From contig NZ_JAOWLA010000006.1 of assembly GCF_025751575.1 (NCBI RefSeq), forward strand, positions 155,190 to 219,189: a stretch of DNA of 64,000 bases. The letters are read 5' to 3'. This document shows positions 18,672-27,614 of the stretch, piece after piece. The translations under genes were made by a program, and so were the position numbers. Numbering within the stretch: position 1 is the stretch's first letter; each line of letters opens with the position of its first letter. The notes below the pieces were generated by a model, which was not told where the DNA came from, ran no database searches, and was given only the letters and a program-made list of their open reading frames with translations. This DNA is from Albidovulum sediminicola. Its GTDB lineage: Bacteria; Pseudomonadota; Alphaproteobacteria; Rhodobacterales; Rhodobacteraceae.

Positions 18672-20330
18672 ATGCTTCAGATCCCCCTTTGGAAGCGCAT
18701 CGTCATCCTGGGCCTGTGCGCCCTGGGCCTGATCGGCGCGGCGCCGAACCTGTTCTATGACCGGGTGGAGCGCCACAATGATGCCGTCGCGGCTGTCGAG
18801 CGAACGAAGGTCGAGACCGAACAGCAGACTGCCGCAATTGACTTGTGGCCGTCCTGGCTGCCCTCGGCGATCGTCAACCTGGGCCTCGATCTGAGGGGCG
18901 GCGCGCATCTTCTGGCGGAGGTGCAGGTCGCCGATGTCTACAAGCAGCGCATGGACGCGATGTGGCCCGAGGTGCGCCGCGCGCTGGTGAGCGAGGCCAA
19001 GGTCGCCGTGCGCCGGATCAAGGGCGCCCCGGACGAGCTGAGGGTGGAAATCGACAAGCCCGAGGCGATGGAAAAGGCGGTGGAGGTCGTGCGCGGCTTC
19101 TCCAGCCCCGTCGTGACACTGACCGGCGTCGGCCAGAACGATCTGGCGATCCGGACCGAGGGCAACCAGATCGTCGTGACCCTCTCCGAGGCCGAACGCG
19201 TCGCCACCGACGACCGCACCATGCAGCAGTCGCTCGAAATCGTGCGCCGCCGCGTCGATGCGGCGGGCACGCGCGAACCGACGATCCAGCGCCAGGGCGA
19301 CGACCGCATCCTGATCGAGGTGCCGGGCATCGGCTCCGCCGCCGAGTTGAAGGAACTGATCGGCACCACGGCGCAGTTGACCTTCAACCAGGTCATCCGC
19401 CGCAGCGCGAACAAGGACGAACCGGCCGGCGTCGGCAACGTCAACTATCCCTCGGCCGAGGACGAAGGCGTCTATTACATCCTCGACGAGCTCCCTGTCG
19501 TGACGGGCGAGGAACTGGTGGACGCGCGCCCCGACTTCGACCAGAACGGCCGCCCGGCCGTGGCCTTCCGCTTCAACACCTCCGGCGCGCGCAAGTTCGG
19601 CGACTACACGGCGGCGCATGTGGGCGAGCTGTTCGCCATCGTGCTGGATGGCAAGGTGATTTCCGCCCCGCAGATCCGCACCCATATCGGCGGCGGGTCC
19701 GGCATCATCACCGGCACCTTCACCCCCGAGCAGACCAACAACCTTGCCGTGCTGCTGCGCGCCGGCGCGCTGCCCGCGAAGATGGAGTTCCTTGAGGAAC
19801 GCACCGTCGGCCCTGAACTGGGTCAGGACAGCATTGATGCGGGCCGCGTGGCCGCGATTGTCGGCACCGTTGCCGTCGTGTTCTTCATGATCGCCTCTTA
19901 CGGGCTGTTCGGCGTCTTCGCGGCGGTCGCGCTGGGGCTGAACCTGTCGATGATGTTCGCGATCCTGTCGACCATGGGCGCGACACTGACGCTGCCCGGC
20001 ATCGCGGGGATCGTGCTGACGGTCGGCATGGCGGTCGATGCCAACGTGCTGGTGTTCGAACGCATCAAGGAAGAGTTGAAGACCGCCCGGGGCCCCGCCC
20101 GCGCGATCGAGCTTGGTTACGAAAAGGCCATGTCCGCGATCATCGACGCGAACCTGACCACCGTCATCGCGGCGCTGATCCTGTTCTTCCTGGGCTCCGG
20201 CCCGGTCAAGGGCTTCGCCGTCACGCTGATGATCGGCCTGATCACCTCGGTCTTCACGGCGATCTTCGTCACGCGGCTTTTCGTCGTCACCTGGTTCGCG
20301 CGCAAGCGCCCCAAAACGCTTGTAGTCTGA
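18672..20330 (+). CDS. secD: Protein translocase subunit SecD
   Basis: This 552-residue inner-membrane RND-like protein uses the proton-motive force to pull exported proteins through SecYEG. It has an N-terminal helix, the LGLDLRGGAHLLAEV motif, a large periplasmic domain and a C-terminal group of helices with GIAGIVLTVGMAVDANVLVF and FFLGSGPVKGFAVTLMIGL. Length is in the normal range. It is 10 bp upstream of secF. Confidence 0.97.
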   Translation: MLQIPLWKRIVILGLCALGLIGAAPNLFYDRVERHNDAVAAVERTKVETEQQTAAIDLWPSWLPSAIVNLGLDLRGGAHLLAEVQVADVYKQRMDAMWPEVRRALVSEAKVAVRRIKGAPDELRVEIDKPEAMEKAVEVVRGFSSPVVTLTGVGQNDLAIRTEGNQIVVTLSEAERVATDDRTMQQSLEIVRRRVDAAGTREPTIQRQGDDRILIEVPGIGSAAELKELIGTTAQLTFNQVIRRSANKDEPAGVGNVNYPSAEDEGVYYILDELPVVTGEELVDARPDFDQNGRPAVAFRFNTSGARKFGDYTAAHVGELFAIVLDGKVISAPQIRTHIGGGSGIITGTFTPEQTNNLAVLLRAGALPAKMEFLEERTVGPELGQDSIDAGRVAAIVGTVAVVFFMIASYGLFGVFAAVALGLNLSMMFAILSTMGATLTLPGIAGIVLTVGMAVDANVLVFERIKEELKTARGPARAIELGYEKAMSAIIDANLTTVIAALILFFLGSGPVKGFAVTLMIGLITSVFTAIFVTRLFVVTWFARKRPKTLVV

Positions 20331-20340
20331 GGGTCCGGCC

Positions 20341-21321
20341 ATGGCATTCCGTCTTCGACTGGTCCCGCAACAGACCAACATCGACTTCTTCCGCTGGGCG
20401 CCTGTCACCTTCTGGGGCTCGGTCGCGCTGGTGATCGCCTCGATCGTCCTGACCGTGTTCCTGGGGCTGAACTTCGGCATCGACTTCCGTGGCGGCACGA
20501 CGATCCGCACCGACTCCACGACTCCGGTGAACGTGGGCGCCTATCGCGATGTGATCACGCCGCTGAATCTTGGCGACGTGACGATCACGGAGGTCTTCGA
20601 TCCGACCTTCCGCGACGACCAGCATGTCGCACAGATCCGCATCCAGGCGCAGGAGGGGGATGAGGCCATCACCCCCGAAACCATCGGCCAGGTGGAGGCC
20701 GCGCTGCAATCGGTCGATCCCTCGATCACCTTCCCCTCGGTCGAATCCGTGGGTCCCAAGGTCTCGGGCGAGTTGATCAAGACGGCGATCTATTCGATCC
20801 TGACCGCGACCGTCGCGATCTGCGCCTATATCTGGCTCAGGTTCGAGTGGCAGTTCTCGGTCGGCGCGGTGGTCGCGCTGGTTCATGACATCGCGCTGAC
20901 GGTCGGCATCTTCTCGCTCTTCCAGATCAAGTTCGACCTGACGATCATCGCGGCGCTGCTGACGATCCTGGGCTATTCCATCAACGATACGGTGGTCGTC
21001 TTCGACCGGCTTCGCGAGAACCTGATCAAGTACAAGACCATGCCGCTGCGCGACGTCATGAACCTGTCGGTGAACGAGACGCTGAGCCGGACGGTCCTGA
21101 CCTCCGGCACGACGCTGATCGCGCTGATCGCGCTTCTGGTCTTCGGCGGCGACGTGATCCGGGGCTTTGTCTTTGCGATGACCTGGGGCGTGGTCGTGGG
21201 CACCTATTCCTCGGTCTACGTCGCCAAGAACGTCGTTCTGATGCTGGGCGTCAAGCGCGACTGGGGCAAGAAGCCAGAGGGCGGGCCGGGCGGCACGACC
21301 TTCGCCGACAGCAACAGCTGA
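20341..21321 (+). CDS. secF: Protein translocase subunit SecF
   Basis: This 326-residue partner of SecD has the LNFGIDFRGGTTIRTD signature in the first periplasmic segment, the SVESVGPKVSGELIKTAIYS region before helix 2, and the conserved membrane motif LGYSINDTVVVFDRLREN. It completes the yajC-secD-secF unit. The next gene (TSUP family) starts 7 bp later and may be co-transcribed. Confidence 0.97.
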   Translation: MAFRLRLVPQQTNIDFFRWAPVTFWGSVALVIASIVLTVFLGLNFGIDFRGGTTIRTDSTTPVNVGAYRDVITPLNLGDVTITEVFDPTFRDDQHVAQIRIQAQEGDEAITPETIGQVEAALQSVDPSITFPSVESVGPKVSGELIKTAIYSILTATVAICAYIWLRFEWQFSVGAVVALVHDIALTVGIFSLFQIKFDLTIIAALLTILGYSINDTVVVFDRLRENLIKYKTMPLRDVMNLSVNETLSRTVLTSGTTLIALIALLVFGGDVIRGFVFAMTWGVVVGTYSSVYVAKNVVLMLGVKRDWGKKPEGGPGGTTFADSNS

Positions 21322-21328
21322 CCCGCGC

Positions 21329-22081
21329 ATGAGCCAGGCGCTGGCGCAGGCGCTTCAGGTCGAGGGCCTCTGGCGGCTCTTGCTGGCGGCGGCCGTCGGC
21401 GGGCTGGTGCGGGGCTTTTCGGGCTTTGGCGGCGCGCTCATCTACATGCCGGCGGCCGCGACCGTGCTGACGCCGGTCTGGGCGCTGATCACGCTGACGC
21501 TGATGGATATCGCGGGGCCGGTGCCGAACCTGCGGGGCGCCTGGGCGGCGGCGCGGCGGCGAGAGGTCGCGATCCTTCTGGTCGGGGCCGCGCTTGCCCT
21601 GCCGCTGGGGCTTTGGCTCCTGTCGCGCCTGCCGCAGGACCCGTTCCGCTGGGGGCTTTCGGGCCTTGTCTTCGGGCTCTTGGCCCTGATGGCGGCAGGG
21701 TGGCGCTATCGCCACGCGCTGAGCGACCGCCTGGTGGCGGGGATCGGCGCGCTTGGCGGGCTTCTGGGGGGGCTGACCGGGGTGGCCGGACCGCCGGTTA
21801 TCCTGTTCTACATGGCCGCAGGCCATTCCCCGGCGGTGATGCGCGCGAACCTGATCCTGTACTTCTTCGCCATCGACTGCACGGTGCTGGCGCTTATGGG
21901 CGGGGGCGGATTGCTTGCCACGCCGCCGCTTGCCATCGCGCTTCTGACCGCGCCGGTCTATATGCTGGCCAATGTGCTTGGCGCACGGGCATTCCGGCCC
22001 GAGCGTGCCGGGGCCTACCGCTGGATCGCCTATGGGGTGATCGCCGCCTCTGCCGTTCTGGGCATGCCGGTCTGGGGCTAG
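21329..22081 (+). CDS. TSUP (TauE/SafE) family membrane transporter
   Basis: This 250-residue protein with about eight hydrophobic helices belongs to the TauE/SafE sulfite/sulfonate exporter family. It has the repeat-type motifs GLVRGFSGFGGALIYMPAA and GGLTGVAGPPVILFYMA, the two half-repeats of the family. Known members export organosulfur or sulfite compounds. It lies next to DMSP genes but is arranged with secDF and ends convergently (4-bp overlap) with the dmdR-like gene, so a link to DMSP sulfur is only a suggestion. Confidence 0.85.
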   Translation: MSQALAQALQVEGLWRLLLAAAVGGLVRGFSGFGGALIYMPAAATVLTPVWALITLTLMDIAGPVPNLRGAWAAARRREVAILLVGAALALPLGLWLLSRLPQDPFRWGLSGLVFGLLALMAAGWRYRHALSDRLVAGIGALGGLLGGLTGVAGPPVILFYMAAGHSPAVMRANLILYFFAIDCTVLALMGGGGLLATPPLAIALLTAPVYMLANVLGARAFRPERAGAYRWIAYGVIAASAVLGMPVWG

Positions 22082-22827
22082 GCGTTTCCGTTCGCCTTGC
22101 GAACGCCGCGCGATTGGCGCACCTGCTCACCCAGCGCGGTGGAGTAGGCGGCAAGCGCCGAAAGGGCCGCATCGGCGGCAGAGGCGTCACCCGCCTCGAT
22201 CGCGTCGGCGATGGCGCTGTGGAGCGCGACGATGCGCTCGCGCGAGCGCGCGGTGAAGGTGATCATGTTCATCAGGGGCTGCATTGCCTCGACCGCGCCC
22301 GCAAGCTGGTAGGACAGCACCGGATTGGCCGCGGCGTCCACCAGGGCGCGGTGGAACGCAACGTCGGAGGCGCAGAACGCCTCGTCCGACAGGCCCGGTT
22401 CCGCCTGCCGGGCGATCTCGGCCCGCATCGCGGCCAGATGATCCGGCGTGCGGCGCGCGGCGGCGAAGGGCACGCAGGCGCGTTCCAGCGCATAGCGCGC
22501 CTCGCAGGCGGTTTCGAAATCCACCGCGTTCATCGAGAGCAAGAGCGTCGAGGTCGTGATCAGCTGTGCCGCGGCCGTGTCATAGGACAGCCGGTTCACG
22601 AAGGCGCCGCCCGTGGCACCACGCTGGGTGCGGATCAGGCTTTGCGCCGCCAGACGTTTCAGCGCCTCCCGCACGGTCGGACGCGAGACGCCGAACTGCT
22701 CGGCCAGGTCCTGTTCGGAGGGCAGGCGCTGATCCACGCTCAGCCGTCCCTCAACGATGGCATCGCGCAACACCGCCGCGATGCGGACCGGAAGCTCTCC
22801 CTCGTCGCTGACTGTCAGTTTCTTCAT
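22078..22827 (-). CDS. dmdR: GntR/FadR-family regulator, probable DmdR
   Basis: This 249-residue FCD-type GntR regulator has an N-terminal winged helix (LPSEQDLAEQFGVSRPTVRE, then ALKRLAAQSLIRTQRGATGG) and a helical ligand-binding FCD domain. It is divergent from dmdA with 156 bp between them, the layout I recall for the Ruegeria pomeroyi dmdA-acuI operon and its repressor. It probably represses dmdA-acuI until a DMSP catabolite, possibly acrylate, accumulates. The exact name rests on synteny. Confidence 0.78.
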   Translation of the reverse strand: MKKLTVSDEGELPVRIAAVLRDAIVEGRLSVDQRLPSEQDLAEQFGVSRPTVREALKRLAAQSLIRTQRGATGGAFVNRLSYDTAAAQLITTSTLLLSMNAVDFETACEARYALERACVPFAAARRTPDHLAAMRAEIARQAEPGLSDEAFCASDVAFHRALVDAAANPVLSYQLAGAVEAMQPLMNMITFTARSRERIVALHSAIADAIEAGDASAADAALSALAAYSTALGEQVRQSRGVRKANGNA

Positions 22828-22839
22828 CGCGCCTCAATT

Positions 22840-22860
22840 GTCAGACATTAATTGTTTGAC
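22840..22860. promoter_or_regulatory. Inverted repeat between dmdR and dmdA, probable operator
   Basis: GTCAGAC and GTTTGAC form a 7-bp inverted repeat (one mismatch) around a 7-base ATTAATT centre, 13 bp upstream of the regulator start. Sites of the TTGTCnGACA kind are usual for FadR-type GntR proteins. Position fits both autoregulation and control of dmdA. Confidence 0.6.
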
Positions 22861-22983
22861 ATTTCTCCCATTGATGTTGAATTTAGGTGGGACGCCGCGC
22901 CGCGTCCATAGTTTTCATGGGCGGGCGCTGCGACGAAAAGACCGTAAACACCTCGGAAACCAATACTTAGCATCGGATCGGAC

Positions 22984-24072
22984 ATGGCCACCGTATTTCC
23001 TTCGCGCCGGGTCAGGCGCACCCCCTTCTCTGCTGGCGTCGAGGCGGCGGGGATGACCGTCTGCACCATCTACAACCGCATGATCCTGCCGTCCGTCTTC
23101 GCCAGCCAGGAAGAGGATTACCGCCACCTCAAGACCCATGTGCAGGTCTGGGACGTGGCCTGCGAACGCCAGGTGGCGGTGCAGGGCCCGGACGCGCGGC
23201 GGCTTCTGGACCTGATCAGCCCGCGTGACATCGACCGCATGGCCGCCGACCAGTGCTACTACATGCCCGCCATCGACCGCGAAGGCGGCATGCTGAACGA
23301 TCCCGTTCTGGTGAAGCTGGCCGACGATCACTTCTGGATTTCGCTCGCCGACAGCGACTATCTGCAATACGTCCTGGGGATCTCTGACGGGCTCGGCATG
23401 GACGTCCGCGTGTGGGAGCCCGATGTCAGCCCGCTCGCCGTTCAGGGGCCGAAGTCCGACGACCTGATGGCGCGGGTCTTCGGGGAAGAGGTCCGCGCGA
23501 TCCGCTTCTTCCGCTACAAGCGCCTGGCCTTCCAGGGTCAGTCCTTCGTCGTCGCGCGCTCCGGCTATTCCAAGCAGGGCGGGTTCGAGATCTATGTGGA
23601 GGGCAGCGAGCACGGCATGCCGCTCTGGAACGCGCTTATGGCGGCGGGGGAGGATCTGAACGTCCGCGCCGGTTGCCCCTCGACCATGGAACGGGTCGAG
23701 GGCGGATTGCTCAGCTACGGTAACGACATGCGGCGCGAGAACACGCCCTACGAATGCGGGCTTGGGAAATACGTTAACTCTCCGCGTGACTATATCGGCA
23801 AGGCGGGCCTTCTGGCGCGGGCCGAGCCCGAGCGCCAGATCCGTGCGATCGAAATCTTCGGAGAGATCCCGCCGATCACGGCGCCCTGGCCGCTTTACGC
23901 GGACGGCCGCAGGGTGGGACAGGTCACCACCGCGTCGTGGTCGCCCGATTTCCGCACCAATGTGTCGATCGGCATGGTAGACCGGTCGCATTGGGACGCG
24001 GGCCAGAAGCTGGAGATCGAGACCCCCGAGGGCATGCGCGCGGCTGAGGTCAAGGCCGGGTTCTGGATCTGA
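22984..24072 (+). CDS. dmdA: Dimethylsulfoniopropionate demethylase
   Basis: This 362-residue cytoplasmic GcvT-like enzyme transfers a methyl group from DMSP to tetrahydrofolate, giving methylmercaptopropionate and 5-methyl-THF. It matches the R. pomeroyi enzyme in long stretches: FPSRRVRRTPFSAGVEAAG at the start, HVQVWDVACERQV, ISPRDIDRMAADQCYY, EPDVSPLAVQGP, IRFFRYKRLAFQG, SKQGGFEIYVEGSE and NTPYECGLGK. It is followed after 57 bp by acuI. Expression is probably controlled by the divergent GntR protein. Confidence 0.93.
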   Translation: MATVFPSRRVRRTPFSAGVEAAGMTVCTIYNRMILPSVFASQEEDYRHLKTHVQVWDVACERQVAVQGPDARRLLDLISPRDIDRMAADQCYYMPAIDREGGMLNDPVLVKLADDHFWISLADSDYLQYVLGISDGLGMDVRVWEPDVSPLAVQGPKSDDLMARVFGEEVRAIRFFRYKRLAFQGQSFVVARSGYSKQGGFEIYVEGSEHGMPLWNALMAAGEDLNVRAGCPSTMERVEGGLLSYGNDMRRENTPYECGLGKYVNSPRDYIGKAGLLARAEPERQIRAIEIFGEIPPITAPWPLYADGRRVGQVTTASWSPDFRTNVSIGMVDRSHWDAGQKLEIETPEGMRAAEVKAGFWI

Positions 24073-24129
24073 ACGCCCGTCACAGGGCGGAAAAGCGATG
24101 GCGGGACAGACCCGCGGGAAGGAGCCGAG

Positions 24130-25122
24130 ATGATCAAGGCGCTTGTCGTTCGCAAGGAAGGCGAGGCGAAACCTGTGGCCGCGGTCGAGGAGATCTCCCT
24201 CGACCAGTTGCCGGAGGCGGAGGTCACGGTGGCGGTGGACTACTCCACCGTCAACTACAAGGACGGGCTTTGCATCGGGCCGGGCGGGGGGCTGGTGCGC
24301 AACTACCCCCATATTCCCGGCATCGACTTCGCCGGCACGGTCGAGTCGTCGGCCGATCCCCGCTACAAGCCCGGCGACAAGGTGGTTCTGACCGGCTGGC
24401 GCGTGGGTGAGGCGCATTGGGGCGGCTATGCGCAAAAGGCGCGGGTGCGCGCAGACTGGCTGGTCCCGCTGCCCGAGGGGCTGAGCACCCGTCAGGCCAT
24501 GGCGGTGGGTACTGCTGGGCTGACCGCGATGCTCGCGGTGATGGCGCTTGAGGATCACGGGCTGGCCCCCGGCCACGGGCCGGTCTTGGTCACCGGGGCC
24601 GCCGGCGGGGTCGGCTCGGTCGCGACCGCGATCCTTGCGAGGCTCGGGCACGAGGTTGCCGCTGTCACCGGACGGCCCGATACGGCGGAGTATCTGACCA
24701 GCCTTGGCGCCACCCGGATCGTCGCGCGGGAGGAGCTGACCGAGGTCACGAAGCGTCCCCTGGAAAGCGAGACCTGGGCGGGCTGTGTCGACGCGGTCGC
24801 GGGTCCGATGCTGGGCCGCGTGCTCAAGCAGATGAAATACGGCACCTCCGTTGCCGCCGTGGGGCTTGCGGGCGGCGCCGCGATCGACGGGGCGCTAATC
24901 ACCCCCTTCATCCTGCGTGGCGTCAACCTTCTGGGCATCGACAGCGTGTTGCAGCCCTATGCCAACCGCCTCCGCGCCTGGGAGCGAATCGCCAAGGACC
25001 TGCCGATGGACAAGCTGGAAGCGATGGTCCAGCCCGCGACGCTCTCCGATCTGCCGGGGCTTGGCCGGGATATCCTGAAGGGCCAGGTGCGGGGCAGGGT
25101 GGTCGTGGACGTGAACGCCTGA
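24130..25122 (+). CDS. acuI: Acrylyl-CoA reductase (NADPH)
   Basis: This 330-residue zinc-free medium-chain reductase of the YhdH/AcuI family reduces toxic acryloyl-CoA to propionyl-CoA. Key stretches are VDYSTVNYKDGLCIGPGGG, IPGIDFAGTVE, GWRVGEAHWGGYAQKARV and the nucleotide-binding VLVTGAAGGVGSVA. Being the second gene after dmdA, it detoxifies acrylate arising from DMSP and probably shares its promoter. GGAAGGAG precedes the ATG. Confidence 0.93.
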   Translation: MIKALVVRKEGEAKPVAAVEEISLDQLPEAEVTVAVDYSTVNYKDGLCIGPGGGLVRNYPHIPGIDFAGTVESSADPRYKPGDKVVLTGWRVGEAHWGGYAQKARVRADWLVPLPEGLSTRQAMAVGTAGLTAMLAVMALEDHGLAPGHGPVLVTGAAGGVGSVATAILARLGHEVAAVTGRPDTAEYLTSLGATRIVAREELTEVTKRPLESETWAGCVDAVAGPMLGRVLKQMKYGTSVAAVGLAGGAAIDGALITPFILRGVNLLGIDSVLQPYANRLRAWERIAKDLPMDKLEAMVQPATLSDLPGLGRDILKGQVRGRVVVDVNA

Positions 25123-25138
25123 GGGCAGCCGCGCGGGT

Positions 25139-25930
25139 TCAGATGGACTCGCCGCCGTCGATGACGAGCGCGTGACCCGTCATGAAGGATGATGCGTCGG
25201 AGGCCAGGAACACGATGGCCTCCGCGATTTCACGAACCTCGCCCCAGCGCCCCATGGGGATCGCGGTGGCAACGTAGCGCTCCAGCGCCTGCCGCCCGCC
25301 CATCTGAACCTCGAACCCGGCGTTGAAGGGCGTGTCCACGAAACCGGGGCAGAGCGCGTTGATGCGGATGTTGAAGCGGGCGTAATCGGCCGCCATCTGC
25401 CGCGTCATGGCGACGGCGGCGTGTTTCGTCGTGGCGTAGGCGATCATCTCCCGGTCGAACTGCACGCCGGAGTTCGAGGCGGTGATGATGATGCTGCCGC
25501 CGCCCTGCCGCCGCATCCGGTCCACCGCCGCGCGCGCCGCGACGAAATGCGACCGCACGTTCAGCGCCCAGGACAGGTCCATGTCGCGGGCGGTCACCTC
25601 CTCCAGCGTGCCCTGGATCTGCACCCCCGCGTGGGAGTGCAGGATATCGAGACGGCCGTGATCGTCGCCCACCGCCGCGACGGCCGCCGCGACCGCCGCG
25701 TCATCGGTCACGTCCAGCGTCTGCGATGCGGCGCTGCCGCCAGCCTCGCGGATTGCCGTGGCGGTGTCCGCCGCCCGTGTGCCGTCGCGGTCGGTGACGT
25801 GGACATGCGCCCCCGCTTGTGCCAGCGCCAACGCGCCCGCGCGCCCGATGCCGGACCCCGCGCCTGTGAGGAACGCGACGCGCCGGGCCAGCGGGCGGAG
25901 GTCGGGGGAGGTCTTGGCAAGCCCGTTCAT
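25139..25930 (-). CDS. Short-chain dehydrogenase/reductase of the polyamine-type operon
   Basis: This 263-residue classical SDR has TGAGSGIG in the cofactor loop (about residues 22-29), IITASNSG before the active-site YATTKHA, and the C-terminal ALVIDGGESI. LHSHAG replaces the usual NNAG at the structural asparagine position. It overlaps the upstream permease by four bases, so it is co-translated with the ABC transporter and probably oxidises or reduces the imported compound. Substrate unknown. Confidence 0.82.
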   Translation of the reverse strand: MNGLAKTSPDLRPLARRVAFLTGAGSGIGRAGALALAQAGAHVHVTDRDGTRAADTATAIREAGGSAASQTLDVTDDAAVAAAVAAVGDDHGRLDILHSHAGVQIQGTLEEVTARDMDLSWALNVRSHFVAARAAVDRMRRQGGGSIIITASNSGVQFDREMIAYATTKHAAVAMTRQMAADYARFNIRINALCPGFVDTPFNAGFEVQMGGRQALERYVATAIPMGRWGEVREIAEAIVFLASDASSFMTGHALVIDGGESI

Positions 25931-26739
25931 CCGCGCCTCCGCCCCGTGCGCAGAAGCACCTGCGCGGCAATCAGCAGCAGCAGAGAGGCCGCCAGTACCA
26001 TCGTGCCGATGGCGTTGATTTCTGGCGTCACGCCCCGGCGGATCGAGGAGAAGACATAGATTGGCAGCGTCGTTTCAGACCCTGCGACGAAGAAGGCGAT
26101 GATGAAATCGTCGAAGCTGAAGGTGAAGCTGAGGAGAAACCCCGCGAGGATTGCCGGGAAAATGAGCGGCAGCGTCACTTGCCGGAAGGTGCCCATTGGC
26201 GTGGCGTAAAGGTCCGATGACGCCTCGGCCAGCGCCCGGTCCATGCCGGCAAGGCGCGCGCGGATGATGATGATCACCAGCGCCATGGTAAAGAGCGTGT
26301 GCGCCGCGATCAGCGATCCGTAGCCCATCGACAGTTGCGGCGGGGGACCGCCCGGCCATATCGCCGCGAGCACCGGGTTCAACTGGTCGAAGAGCGTGAC
26401 AAGCCCGATCAGCGTCGCGATGCCGATGACGATGCCGGGGATCATCACCGCGACATAGATCAGAAGGTCGAAGGCGGTGCGCAGCGGCCCCTTGGTCCCT
26501 TGCAGCGCGACTGCCGCCATCGTGCCGAAGACACTGGCGCAAGTGGCGGAGACCAGCGCCACGATCAGGCTCGTCTGAAGCGCCTCCATCACGAAGGGAT
26601 TGGAAAGCGCCTTGCCGTACCACTGCGTCGAAAAGCCCTGAAACTGGCTCGCGTGGCGCCCGGCGTTGAAGCTGAAAAGCGCGATCACCCCGATCGGGAT
26701 GTAAAGGAAGAGGTAGACGAAGGCGGCGTAGATCCTCAT
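25927..26739 (-). CDS. ABC permease, PotC type
   Basis: This 270-residue inner-membrane permease of the spermidine/putrescine family has about six helices. Its EAA loop is LAEASSDLYATPMGTFRQVT. It starts MRIYAAFVYLFLYIPIGVIA, typical of PotC. It lies 7 bp after the PotB-like gene. The pair would form the channel for the binding protein at 27615-28775. Confidence 0.9.
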   Translation of the reverse strand: MRIYAAFVYLFLYIPIGVIALFSFNAGRHASQFQGFSTQWYGKALSNPFVMEALQTSLIVALVSATCASVFGTMAAVALQGTKGPLRTAFDLLIYVAVMIPGIVIGIATLIGLVTLFDQLNPVLAAIWPGGPPPQLSMGYGSLIAAHTLFTMALVIIIIRARLAGMDRALAEASSDLYATPMGTFRQVTLPLIFPAILAGFLLSFTFSFDDFIIAFFVAGSETTLPIYVFSSIRRGVTPEINAIGTMVLAASLLLLIAAQVLLRTGRRRG

Positions 26740-26746
26740 CGGCCCC

Positions 26747-27598
26747 TCACATCAGCGCCACGTCTTCGCGCTGCGCACCGAGCCTGCGGATGAGCCGCAT
26801 GTAGGCCGTGACGGAGACCAGCATCAGGATCACCAGCGTTGCCGCGACCGCCGAACCGTAGGCCCAGTTGCGCGATTGCAGGAACAGGTCGACCAGCGCG
26901 TTGCCGACGAAGAACACCTTGCCACCGCCCAGGATCGCCGGGATCAGGAATTCACCCATCAGCAGGATGAAGACCAGCAGGCAGCCCGTGGCGATGCCCG
27001 GCAGCGACATCGGCAGCGTGACCTGAAGGAAGGTCCGCCAGGGTGAGGCGCCAAGGTCCGAGGATGCCTCCAGCAGCCGCTTGTCCAGCCGGTCGAGGTT
27101 CACGAAGATCGGGAAGACCATCAGCGGCAGGTAGCCGTAGACGATGCCGATCAGCACGGCGAAGGGCGTGTTGATCAACCGCACATCCTCGATCCCGATG
27201 GCAGCAAGCAGCGCCGGGATGCCGCGCCCGCCCAGGAGGAAGATCCAGGCGTAGCTGCGGATCAGGATCGAGGTCCAGAAGGGCACGATCACGAGGACCA
27301 GAAGCGCCGTCTTCCAGCGCGGGTCGGCGCGGACCGCCAGGTAATAGGCCAGAGGATAGGCGATCAGGAGCGAGGCGAGCGTGCCCGCCGGCGCGAGGAT
27401 CAGCGTGTTCTTGAACGCCGCCCATCGCGCCGGCAGGTTCGCGTATTGCTCCAGCGTGAAGGCGGGGACATAGCCGCCGGCTGCCCCGCGCTCTCCGAAG
27501 CTGAAGATCAGGACGACGGTCAGCGGGATGACCAGCATGACCAGGAACCACGCCCCTGCGGGCGCGAGGAGAAGAAAGTTCCTGCTGCGCTGTGTCAT
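26747..27598 (-). CDS. ABC permease, PotB type
   Basis: This 283-residue permease of the spermidine/putrescine family starts MTQRSRNFLLLAPAGAWFLV and carries the EAA loop LLEASSDLGASPWRTFLQVT. It lies between the binding-protein gene (16 bp upstream) and the PotC-like gene. Operon membership is clear; substrate is not. Confidence 0.9.
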   Translation of the reverse strand: MTQRSRNFLLLAPAGAWFLVMLVIPLTVVLIFSFGERGAAGGYVPAFTLEQYANLPARWAAFKNTLILAPAGTLASLLIAYPLAYYLAVRADPRWKTALLVLVIVPFWTSILIRSYAWIFLLGGRGIPALLAAIGIEDVRLINTPFAVLIGIVYGYLPLMVFPIFVNLDRLDKRLLEASSDLGASPWRTFLQVTLPMSLPGIATGCLLVFILLMGEFLIPAILGGGKVFFVGNALVDLFLQSRNWAYGSAVAATLVILMLVSVTAYMRLIRRLGAQREDVALM

Positions 27599-27614
27599 CC
27601 CGCCGTTCCGTCGC

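Noticed and set aside
18048..20519. 823-codon minus-strand open frame
   Set aside because: Antisense to yajC-secD-secF; His/Asp/Arg-rich with no motifs.
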